Source: JANPJV01 sp031425695
GTDB taxonomy: Bacteria; Pseudomonadota; Gammaproteobacteria; Xanthomonadales; SZUA-5
NCBI GenBank assembly: GCA_031425695.1
Contig: JANPJV010000003.1
Coordinates: 1 to 15,487 of the forward strand
Reading direction: 5' to 3'
Length of the DNA stretch: 15,487 bases
In this document: positions 8,512 to 14,678 of the stretch, piece after piece
Layout: each line of letters begins with the position of its first letter
How positions within the stretch are numbered: position 1 is the stretch's first letter
The notes under the pieces: generated by a model
What the model saw: the letters and a program-made list of their open reading frames with translations, nothing else
Told to the model about the DNA's origin: nothing
Database searches by the model: none
Translations under genes and position numbers: made by a program

Positions 8512-8614
8512 TGGCGTAGGTCATGTTGCGCCCGCCAGGGCGCTACTTGACGCTCCTGCGATTGTCGATGAGTCTGCCAAGTAGCCCGCTGCGCGGGCAA
8601 CATGACCTACGCCA
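8512..8614. repeat. BIME-like pair of GTAG-type palindromic repeats in inverted orientation
   Basis: Two related units face each other. The right unit (about 8578-8614) reads caagtagc, then a hairpin, then gcaacatgacctacgcca. The left unit (about 8512-8549) is its reverse complement. The outer arms tggcgtaggtcatgttgc (8512-8529) and its complement (8597-8614) match perfectly over 18 bases. The inner stems differ but both pair fully: GCGCCC-tggc-GGGCGC in the left unit and GCCCGC-tgc-GCGGGC in the right. The GTAG start is typical of REP sequences associated with RAYT transposases in Xanthomonadales and Stenotrophomonas. No RAYT gene is in the window. The element ends 18 bases before the next start codon. 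Confidence 0.8.
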
Positions 8615-8632
8615 GCAGCCGCGCATTGACCC

Positions 8633-9742
8633 ATGCCTATCTCGATCACTCAGCTCCAGTTGGATGACGCCGCTTCCGCCGGACTGATCACGCCCGCGCA
8701 GGCGCAGCAACTCTGGGCGCATCTGTCCACTACTGCGCCAGCCACACCCGGCGGGCCAATGGCCGACGCCTTTGAGACCCCGCGCTTCAAGATGGCGCAC
8801 CTCCTCTACTACTTCGGCGGCCTGATCGCGATCACCGCGATCTCGATCTTCATCACGACCGCGTGGGATGCGTTTGGCGCCTGGCCGCTTCTGGTGCTCG
8901 GGCTCGGCGTGATGTTGCTCGCGTATGCGTTGACGCGGCGCTTTGTCGAAGTCGATCGTCAGCCGATCGCGGCGGGCACGATGGCGGCGCTGCTCATCAC
9001 CGCGGTGCCGATGGTGGTGTTTGCACTGCAACATGTGCTCGGTGCCTGGACCGGCGAGCAGAGCTTTCGCGATTACCACTACTGGATCGACTGGCGCTGG
9101 CTGATGATGGAATTCGCGACGCTGGCGGCCGGCGTCGTCGTGCTGTGGCGCTTCCGCCTGCCGTTCGCGATGCTGCCGATCGCGGTAACGCTCTGGTACA
9201 TGAGCATGGATGTGGCCGCGTTCCTGGCGCAGGACACGGAAGGCTGGTTTTCTGAAGCCGGCTGGAAACTGCGCGCGACGATTTCGATGCTGTTCGGCGC
9301 CGCCATGGTCGGCGTCGCGCTTTGGATTGAGTTGCGCCAACACGCTTTGGCAGCGACCCAGCCCGATCGGCGTGATTTCGCATTCTGGCTGTACCTCGTG
9401 GGCGTACTCACCTTCTGGGGCGGGCTCTCGTCGCAGGACTCCGGCTCCGAATATGGGAAGCTCGTCTACGCGCTCATCAACATCGGATTGATCGCCATCG
9501 GCGCCATGCTCGCCCGACGGGTTTTCGTCGTCTTTGGCGCGTTCGGGGTGATGGGTTATCTCGGCCATCTCAGCTATCGCGTCTTCGAGGACAGCCTGCT
9601 ATTCACCTTGGTCCTCGGCGCACTTGGAATCGGCATCGTGTTCGTCGGCATCTGGTGGAGCAAGCGCGAGGGCGAATTACATCGCGTGCTGTCAGCGCTG
9701 TTGCCGGCATCGTTGCGCAGGGCGATCGAAGCGCGCGGGTAG
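8633..9742 (+). CDS. Polytopic membrane protein, DUF2157-like
   Basis: The product is 369 residues. A short N-terminal cytoplasmic helix-turn segment (QLDDAASAGLITPAQAQQLWAHL, in about residues 8-31) has the form seen before the membrane part of DUF2157-type proteins. About nine or ten transmembrane helices follow, beginning at about residues 58-79 and 82-98 and ending at about 320-338. The tail is basic (WWSKREGELHRVLSALLPASLRRAIEARG). The ATG at 8633 has no clear ribosome-binding site and lies 18 bases after a palindromic repeat. No catalytic motif is visible, and the DUF2157 assignment is tentative. Confidence 0.72.
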   Translation: MPISITQLQLDDAASAGLITPAQAQQLWAHLSTTAPATPGGPMADAFETPRFKMAHLLYYFGGLIAITAISIFITTAWDAFGAWPLLVLGLGVMLLAYALTRRFVEVDRQPIAAGTMAALLITAVPMVVFALQHVLGAWTGEQSFRDYHYWIDWRWLMMEFATLAAGVVVLWRFRLPFAMLPIAVTLWYMSMDVAAFLAQDTEGWFSEAGWKLRATISMLFGAAMVGVALWIELRQHALAATQPDRRDFAFWLYLVGVLTFWGGLSSQDSGSEYGKLVYALINIGLIAIGAMLARRVFVVFGAFGVMGYLGHLSYRVFEDSLLFTLVLGALGIGIVFVGIWWSKREGELHRVLSALLPASLRRAIEARG

Positions 9743-10177
9743 GAAGTGCGCTTCTGTAGTGCACGCCTTGCCCTGCGGCTTCTGCTCTGATTGCGCCCAG
9801 GCTCGGCGCACACAGCGCGAAACGCAGGTGATAGGTGCGGGCCGAACTCGGCGGCGCAAGAATTGACCGGGCAAGTCATGCGATAAGCATCGGCCGGCTA
9901 GCGCGTCAGTGCAGTCCGAAATCAGCCCAATGCGCAGCTGGTCAGGGTCGCAACGCTCAGTTCCAGGTACTTCCCGCTTAACCCCACACCTTCCACGCGC
10001 ACGCTTCGCGATCCCAAGTCTTGCTGGTGTCTTGGATTCTCGGGATCCAGCAGCTCGCAACGAGCGCTGGATTCCGGCCTGCCGAACCCACTGTTTGGAT
10101 GACACCACGCTCGTCGGGCGTCCGGCGGCAAATGGGGCCGATTAGAAGCCCGGACGCGAAATCAACGGAGCCAAACC
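9743..10177. other. Gene-poor intergenic stretch with hairpins
   Basis: No open frame here has both a ribosome-binding site and recognisable sequence. The clearest structure is the long stem-loop at 10041-10076, listed separately. The remainder looks like degraded or spacer sequence. Confidence 0.5.
10041..10076. repeat. Long imperfect stem-loop (16 pairs, CAA loop)
   Basis: The arm cgggatccagc-a-gctcg pairs with cgagc-gctgg-attccg around a CAA loop, with one bulged A and one G-T pair. It resembles the 'gctggattccgg' palindromes scattered between genes in Xanthomonadales. It lies about 300 bases after the DUF2157-like gene and lacks a T-run, so a terminator role is less likely than a repeat element. 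Confidence 0.55.
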
Positions 10178-10585
10178 ATGAGATGCCTGCGCCAGGCATC
10201 TACCGCTACCGCGTTGTGCTGCCTGCTGGGTGCAGCCACAGCGCCGCGTCTCAGGATTGCCCCGACCTGTCGAATGCAGCCGACACCGCTTGTCGAAAGC
10301 GCAAGAACGCCGGAACAGAATCGGCTGACGAGCTCATTGCCGACGGGACGAAACCGTACCAATCACGAAACCGGCGAAGCCGGGACGGCTAAACCGGGGC
10401 AGCGGGGGCGGCCCGCTGACGGCCCCACGCTTGTCGGGGCGTATGTGGCGATCGGGGAAGTCGACCAGGACCAGAAAGTCCGCCCGGCTTTTCGACAGGC
10501 CGCCGAATGCCGCGCAGCGCGAGCAGTAGGCGCAGGGCTCTGGCAGGTCTCAGCGCCGTTCGACGTATGTCCGCCTAGCTATTAA
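10178..10585 (+). CDS. Possible small exported protein of unknown function (doubtful)
   Basis: The frame is 135 residues from an ATG with CGGAG 8 bases upstream. The first 22 residues (MRCLRQASTATALCCLLGAA and two more) could form a short signal peptide. After that the composition is rich in Arg, Pro, Thr and Ala, and no domain is recognised. A hairpin with 9 perfect pairs and a CGC loop (10181-10201) covers the codons directly after the start. The frame ends 13 bases before the beta-helix gene. It may be a real small gene, a degraded gene, or chance coding. It is kept only because of the site, the signal-like start and its position. Confidence 0.28.
   Translation: MRCLRQASTATALCCLLGAATAPRLRIAPTCRMQPTPLVESARTPEQNRLTSSLPTGRNRTNHETGEAGTAKPGQRGRPADGPTLVGAYVAIGEVDQDQKVRPAFRQAAECRAARAVGAGLWQVSAPFDVCPPSY
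10181..10201. repeat. Perfect 9-bp hairpin at a start codon
   Basis: agatgcctg-CGC-caggcatct forms nine Watson-Crick pairs with a three-base loop, starting directly after the ATG at 10178. It could hinder initiation there, or simply be a small palindromic repeat. Confidence 0.6.
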
Positions 10586-10598
10586 GGGTGTCCCGACC

Positions 10599-12089
10599 AT
10601 GCTCCGTAGTCCCTTCGCCATTACTATGCTGCTCGCCAGCATGCAAACTGCCAACGCAGAAAACGCCGTGGTTGGTAACGGCACGCCGGCCAGCTGCAGC
10701 GCCGCCGCCTTCAGTGCCGCCATCAATCAGGTGGTGGGTGACGTGCAGGGCGGCGTGCTGACCTTCAATTGTGGGCCCGACGAACACACCATCGAGCCTT
10801 CCGCGCAAACCTTTCTACGCGGCTTCGTCGTGATCGATGGCGGCAACAAAATCGCGCTTAGCGGCAGATTTGAGCGGCGGCTGTTCGAGGTCGGGCTGAT
10901 CAATCCTGAAGATCCGACCGTGGTCGAATTTCGCAACATCCGATTGCTCGGTGGCAGGCCGGCAACCGGATTTGGTGGTGCCATCCTGCAACGCAGTGGC
11001 ACGTTCTTGTCGTTGAATGGCGTGACCATGGGTTTCAACTTTTCGGAGCTGACGGGCGGTGCCATCGCGTCGGAGCCTTCGACGGTGCTGGAAGTTCGCA
11101 ACTCGAACATCAGCAGCAACGGCGCGCGCTCAGGCGGCGCGATTGCCAGTACCGGCAGCGTTCTGATCGAGGACAGCGTTTTCTTCCAGAACGGCGTGCC
11201 CGCTGAAGGCGGTGGGGATCAGCAAGGCGGGGCCATCCAAAGCTGGGGTCAGCCCTTGATCATTCGCCGCTCGCGCTTCGAGGAAAACCGTTCGCGCTTC
11301 GGTGCTGCCATCTACAAGCGCGATGGCGGCCTTGAGGTCAGCGACACGCTGTTCCTGCGCAACAGCCACGATACTTTCATCAGCGGCGACGCCCGCGGCG
11401 GTGCGATCATGAGCGTTGGCAGCGACACGCTGATCACGCGCAGCCACTTTGATCGCAACATCGTCGGCACAATGAACAATGTCTCGGGCGGCGCGCTCTA
11501 TCTCGAGAACGCCACCAGTTGCCGCGTACGCGATTCGAGTTTTGAGGGCAATCAGGCGGCGTTTGGCAGCGCCGTTCGGCTGGCCCGCAGTTGCACGTTT
11601 GAGCAAGTAAGCATGCAGGGCGTTGGCGTCAGCCTGGTCGGTCTGAATGCATCCGTGCAGGCGGTGTTTACCCATTCCACGCTATTGGCCAACGGCGGTG
11701 CGGTGATGACGACCGACGCGCTGGGAACCGCATTCCCGCGCTTCAACAGCACCGCGCTGAGCGGCGATGTCCAAGGTTTCGTGTCACCCACAAGCGGCGG
11801 CGGCAACGTTCTGCACAGCAATCTGATCCTGGCCGGCGCGGGCGACATCAACGTCGCCAACCAAGTCGAAGTAGGGTTGGGTGCATTCGTCAACAGCACC
11901 GGAGTAACCAAGTCTTTCCTACCGCAGCCCGGCAGCCCGTTGATCGATCGCGTGCCGGTATGCGTGTCCAACGCGGACGCGCGTGGTGCACCTCGCCCAG
12001 CCAGCGGCAGCCCGCAATGCGAGACCGGCGCGGTTGAGCGTCAGCCGATTGAGATCGCCGGGCTGATCTTCCGCAATGGGTTTGAATAG
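10599..12089 (+). CDS. Secreted right-handed beta-helix protein, choice-of-anchor Q type, with C-terminal FRNGFE tail
   Basis: The product is 496 residues from an ATG with AAGGG about 10 bases upstream. The signal peptide (about residues 1-20) ends in the cleavage-like TANA before ENAVVGNG. Residues 60-400 form beta-helix coils with repeated GGAI/GGAL turns: GGAILQRSGTFLSLNGV, GGAIASEPSTVLEVRNSNI, GGAIASTGSVLIEDSVF, GGALYLENATSCRVRDSSF. This is the polymorphic outer-membrane/parallel beta-helix pattern. The C-terminal module SPLIDRVPVC, DARGAPRPASG and CETGAVE matches the choice-of-anchor Q domain of secreted bacterial proteins. The protein ends LIFRNGFE, a tail shared with the FG-GAP protein. 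An extracellular or surface role is inferred, since no carbohydrate-active residues could be assigned. Confidence 0.85.
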   Translation: MLRSPFAITMLLASMQTANAENAVVGNGTPASCSAAAFSAAINQVVGDVQGGVLTFNCGPDEHTIEPSAQTFLRGFVVIDGGNKIALSGRFERRLFEVGLINPEDPTVVEFRNIRLLGGRPATGFGGAILQRSGTFLSLNGVTMGFNFSELTGGAIASEPSTVLEVRNSNISSNGARSGGAIASTGSVLIEDSVFFQNGVPAEGGGDQQGGAIQSWGQPLIIRRSRFEENRSRFGAAIYKRDGGLEVSDTLFLRNSHDTFISGDARGGAIMSVGSDTLITRSHFDRNIVGTMNNVSGGALYLENATSCRVRDSSFEGNQAAFGSAVRLARSCTFEQVSMQGVGVSLVGLNASVQAVFTHSTLLANGGAVMTTDALGTAFPRFNSTALSGDVQGFVSPTSGGGNVLHSNLILAGAGDINVANQVEVGLGAFVNSTGVTKSFLPQPGSPLIDRVPVCVSNADARGAPRPASGSPQCETGAVERQPIEIAGLIFRNGFE

Positions 12090-12142
12090 GTGGAATAGGT
12101 AAAGCCGCGGCCGTGTCGACTGTCCCAGTCCTTGTTTTCTTG

Positions 12143-12181
12143 CAGATTCGTCCTGGCGCTTCCGGTGTCGTGTGTCGTTCG
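12143..12181. repeat. Dispersed repeat copy 1 (second copy at 14912-14950)
   Basis: cagattcgtcctggcgct (12143-12160) is identical to 14912-14929. The following bases also correspond (ggtgtcgtgtgtcgtt against ggtgtccaatgtcgtt). Both copies lie on the plus strand upstream of a gene for an unusual small protein: the ACBP fusion here, the repeat peptide there. Confidence 0.6.
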
Positions 12182-12293
12182 GTCGCACTGCGCGCTGGCG
12201 CGTTCGAATCCGGCCTATGCCGTTGCCGGATGTCCGCGCAGCGCGGATGATCGTGCGGTCAGGTGCCCTGACGCTGGCCGATCGGACTTGCCC

Positions 12294-12848
12294 TTGACGA
12301 AGCACTCGGTGAAGTTGCTCCTGCTGGCAGCGATGGCAATGCCGCTCGCCTGGGGTTCCGGTCGCGCCGTCGCCCAGGACAACGAATGGGCCGAAGAGGC
12401 CGATGAATCTGCCGAGGAGTCCGACGTAGCGGAGGCCGCAGCGCCTGAGGACGTCGGCGAGTCGGACGAGGAAGTCAGCGACGGGGACCCGGGCGAGGAG
12501 TCACTCGAACCCGAAAGCAAAACCGCGAGTGACGGCGATTCGGCCGACCAATCGGTCGCGCCGGACAGCCAGCCTGAGCCGGCGGAATCGCCCGCCGGCG
12601 ACCTCCAGAGCAGATTCGAGCGCGCAACCCGCGATGCGCAGCAACTTCCGGAAAAGCCCGACCTTAGGACATACCTGCGTCTGTACGCTCTGATGAGACA
12701 GGGTGCGGACAGCGACAATTCCGAGAAGAAACCGGGAGACGACAACGCCGACGCGCGCGCGAAGTGGCAAGCGTGGGAGGAGATCCGCGGAATGTCGAAG
12801 GAAGACGCGATGGCGGAGTACGCCGACTTGGTGGAGAGTCTCAAGTAG
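12294..12848 (+). CDS. Exported acidic protein with C-terminal acyl-CoA-binding (ACBP) domain
   Basis: The product is 184 residues from a TTG at 12294. A GTG at 12309 (MKLLLLAAMAMPLAW...) is an equally plausible start. A longer in-frame extension to 12132 is rejected because the hydrophobic signal would then be internal. Layout: signal peptide at about 7-27 (cleavage AVA/QDN); very acidic linker rich in Glu, Asp, Ser and Ala (about 29-103); ACBP domain (about 104-184). The ACBP signature is clear: FERATRDAQQLP, YLRLYALMRQ, ARAKWQAWEEIRGMSKEDAM and AEYADLVESLK. By comparison with bovine ACBP, the ligand-contact residues Tyr28, Lys54 and Tyr73 are kept (here Tyr131, Lys157, Tyr176), Lys32 is Arg135 and Tyr31 is Met134. 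ACBPs bind long-chain acyl-CoA in the cytosol, so the signal peptide is unexpected. Confidence 0.82.
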   Translation: MTKHSVKLLLLAAMAMPLAWGSGRAVAQDNEWAEEADESAEESDVAEAAAPEDVGESDEEVSDGDPGEESLEPESKTASDGDSADQSVAPDSQPEPAESPAGDLQSRFERATRDAQQLPEKPDLRTYLRLYALMRQGADSDNSEKKPGDDNADARAKWQAWEEIRGMSKEDAMAEYADLVESLK

Positions 12849-12952
12849 GCCTGAGCAGGCGTCGATTCAAGTTTGGCAGGGTGTTGCAAGACGCCCTGCG
12901 AGTGTCGTATTGACCGGGAGCGTCCACACCTGTCCCAGTCCATCGCAAGGCT

Positions 12953-13174
12953 TCATTCTTCGCTCGGTCCCTCGCTGTCTTCCTCGCTGGATGCATCTTC
13001 TGTCTCGTCGGACTCTTCAGCGTCCTCGCTGTCGTAAGATTCCTCTGCGCTTTCGTCCTGGTCCTCGCTCTGCTCAAATGAGCCATCGCGCCGGCCACCC
13101 AATGCCAACAGGAAATCACGCAAGTGCCCATCGAGATGCGTGACGACGACGAGCTGGTCGACCCCACGGTTCAT
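12953..13174 (-). CDS. Possible small acidic-tailed protein (doubtful)
   Basis: The minus-strand frame from an ATG at 13174 gives 73 residues. The last 40 or so (from DGSFEQSEDQDESAEESYDS to EDSEGPSEE, then TGA) are almost pure Glu, Asp and Ser, like the linkers of the two acidic fusion proteins on either side. The first part (MNRGVDQLVVVTHLDGHLRD) overlaps the start of the YkgJ-type gene antisense and has no ribosome-binding site. Another start between 13174 and 13090 is possible. The acidic stretch is hard to explain as a shadow, because no supported plus-strand gene covers 12953-13123. Confidence 0.3.
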   Translation of the reverse strand: MNRGVDQLVVVTHLDGHLRDFLLALGGRRDGSFEQSEDQDESAEESYDSEDAEESDETEDASSEEDSEGPSEE

Positions 13175-13468
13175 TGCAGCGATTGCGAGGCGGTCTGTTG
13201 TCGATTCCTGGTGATCGTGGAGCCCGAGGATCGGGTGCCGCGCGGACCGGTGAATCCCGAGGAGGGTCTGGTCGTGATGTTGCGCAGCGAGGATGGCTGG
13301 TGCGTGGCACTGGACCGGCAGAGCATGAGCTGCAGCATCTACGAACTGCGCCCCGACAGCTGCCGCCGCTTCACCATGGGCGGCGGTTATTGCCGCGCGA
13401 TCCGCGAGGACTATCGGCGCACCGCGGCCAAGCGCATCCCTCACGTGCTGGTCGATGCCGGTTTGTAG
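13124..13468 (+). CDS. YkgJ/YcgN-type cysteine-cluster protein
   Basis: The product is 114 residues from a GTG with AGGA about 10 bases upstream. An ATG at 13136 would shorten it by four residues. The N-terminal CSDCEAVCC (about residues 18-26) and the later CSIYELRPDSCRRF (about 70-83) and YCRAI (about 89-93) form the cysteine arrangement of the UPF0153/YkgJ family. This family is thought to bind zinc or an iron-sulfur cluster. The protein is cytosolic and its function is unknown. Its stop codon lies within the GTAGGATGGG start of a palindromic repeat. The gene stands between two acidic-fusion genes but shares no obvious operon with them. Confidence 0.88.
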   Translation: MPIEMRDDDELVDPTVHCSDCEAVCCRFLVIVEPEDRVPRGPVNPEEGLVVMLRSEDGWCVALDRQSMSCSIYELRPDSCRRFTMGGGYCRAIREDYRRTAAKRIPHVLVDAGL

Positions 13469-13566
13469 GATGGGTGAGCCACGAGAACCGCATGGATCGC
13501 GATGCGGTTCGCCTGCTGACTTCTTCGCCGACTTCTTTGCGACCGATGCGGTTCGCTGCGCTCACC
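13465..13566. repeat. GTAGGATGGGTGAGC-type palindromic intergenic element
   Basis: The element starts gtaggatgggtgagc. The arm ggtgagc-cacgag-aaccgcat (ending 13493) is mirrored by atgcggtt-cgctgc-gctcacc (13546-13566). A second, inner partner atgcggttc (13502-13510) pairs perfectly with gaaccgcat (13485-13493) around an 8-base loop. The sequence resembles repeats common after genes in Xanthomonadales; the final catcctac half expected of a full palindrome is missing. Confidence 0.6.
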
Positions 13567-13604
13567 AAATCCTGCCCAGTGCCGGAAGCGTTCGAATATT
13601 GCTC

Positions 13605-13651
13605 GGACCCACCAAAAACCGCGCTCTGGTGGGTCCGGACCTTGTCCGGAC
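13605..13651. terminator. Probable bidirectional terminator hairpin
   Basis: ggacccacca (13605-13614) pairs perfectly with tggtgggtcc (13627-13636) around a 12-base loop. The duplicated palindrome gtccggac-ctt-gtccggac follows, then cttttccc. It sits between the convergent ends of the YkgJ-type and cold-shock fusion genes, where a shared terminator is expected. The T-run is short. Confidence 0.5.
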
Positions 13652-13679
13652 GCTTTTCCCTACACCCGCGCAGCAACCC

Positions 13680-14492
13680 TCACAACGCTTGAACTTCGTC
13701 CGCCTGAAGCCCCTTTTGCCCGCAAACCACCTTGAAGGTCACCTGCTGGCCCTCCTTTAGGGACTTGAATCCATTGCCCTGGATCGAGCGAAAATGGACG
13801 AACAGGTCTTGCCCGCTTTCGGGCGTGATGAAGCCGAAGCCCTTGGTGTCGTTGAACCACTTGACGGTCCCGGACTGGCGGTCGCTGCCCTTCATCGGCA
13901 TCCCGTTGCCAAGAAGCTGAGTCGTCATGCCCTTCTGACCACAGGGACCTGCCGTTGGCGCCGCGGGTGCCGCGGGCGGCGCCGCGGTTGGCGGGTTACT
14001 TGCCACCGGTGGCATGGTCGGAGCTGGTGCGACGGGCGCAGGCGGTTGGGGTGCGGTCGGGGCCGTTGGAGCGAGTGACGCTGGCTGCGTGCTGCTAACC
14101 GGATCTTGATCGCCCGTTAGTTCCAACTCCGAGTCGGTGGCGTCGGCAATGTCCTCGGACGCCTCCGAGAAAAGCGCATCCTCGTCAGATTCGTCTGCCT
14201 GATCGCCCGCCTTGCTGTCGTCAGCAGACGCATCCTCCGCGTCCTCTTCCTCTTCCTCATTCTGCCCATCGGCAACGTCGCCAACCGGCTCATCCTCGTC
14301 CGCGGCAGCTTCATCGGCCGATTCGGCAGGCTCGTCGGCTTCAGGCTCGTCGACATCTTCAGCCTCGTCGCCGGCGAACTCATCGCTCGCCTCTACCGCG
14401 TCATCCTCGCTGCCCGGATCTTCCTGGCTCCAGGCGAGGGGTGCGGCGCTTGCACCTACCAATATTGCAATGAACGCGGTCTTCTTGAGCAC
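13680..14492 (-). CDS. Exported acidic protein with C-terminal cold-shock domain
   Basis: The product is 270 residues from a GTG at 14492, with AAGGA 7 bases upstream; this decides the start over longer in-frame options. Layout: signal peptide (about 1-23, MLKKTAFIAILVGASAAPLA and WSQ); acidic Glu/Asp/Ala/Ser linker (about 24-130); Pro/Ala-rich linker (about 137-182); a short CGQKG-containing joint; and a complete cold-shock domain (about 203-270). The domain has SGTVKWFN, RNP1 KGFGFI (217-222) and RNP2 LFVHF (230-234), with all the nucleic-acid-stacking aromatics in place. It ends like a free CspA protein. Cold-shock proteins are normally about 70 residues and cytoplasmic, binding single-stranded RNA and DNA. 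Internal ATGs (M198, M200) could yield a normal-sized CspA. Only two cysteines occur (184 and 257), each in CGQKG. Confidence 0.85.
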   Translation of the reverse strand: MLKKTAFIAILVGASAAPLAWSQEDPGSEDDAVEASDEFAGDEAEDVDEPEADEPAESADEAAADEDEPVGDVADGQNEEEEEDAEDASADDSKAGDQADESDEDALFSEASEDIADATDSELELTGDQDPVSSTQPASLAPTAPTAPQPPAPVAPAPTMPPVASNPPTAAPPAAPAAPTAGPCGQKGMTTQLLGNGMPMKGSDRQSGTVKWFNDTKGFGFITPESGQDLFVHFRSIQGNGFKSLKEGQQVTFKVVCGQKGLQADEVQAL

Positions 14493-14646
14493 TGACGATT
14501 CCTTGGTGGGAAGGTTCGGGAAGTAAGCCTGCGACTCGATCATGCGCCGAGCGAGGAGCAGTCGATAAGACAATGGACTCAACGGGCCACCGCTGCAAAG
14601 ACGACAAAAGAGGGCCTGCTGGGTGCGATGCTCTGCGACGAGGTCA

Positions 14647-14678
14647 ATCCAGTCAGAAATTGATCCAGTCAGATATTG
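14647..14678. repeat. Two tandem 16-bp repeats upstream of the cold-shock fusion gene
   Basis: atccagtcagaaattg (14647-14662) is followed directly by atccagtcagatattg (14663-14678), one mismatch, and then by the start of a third copy (atcc). The pair lies about 155-186 bases upstream of the GTG start of the cold-shock fusion and could be an operator. Confidence 0.65.

Noticed and set aside
8543..9568. A 341-residue His/Arg/Glu-rich minus-strand frame
   Set aside because: Antisense shadow of the polytopic membrane protein gene; no ribosome-binding site or recognisable domain.
12132..12293. A 54-codon upstream extension of the ACBP fusion gene
   Set aside because: It would place the hydrophobic signal peptide internally, is Cys/Arg-rich unlike the rest, and overlaps a dispersed repeat.
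12841..13167. A basic 108-residue minus-strand frame starting MGSTSSSSSR or MGTCVISCW
   Set aside because: It is out of frame with the acidic stretch, has shadow-like composition and partly overlaps the YkgJ-type gene.
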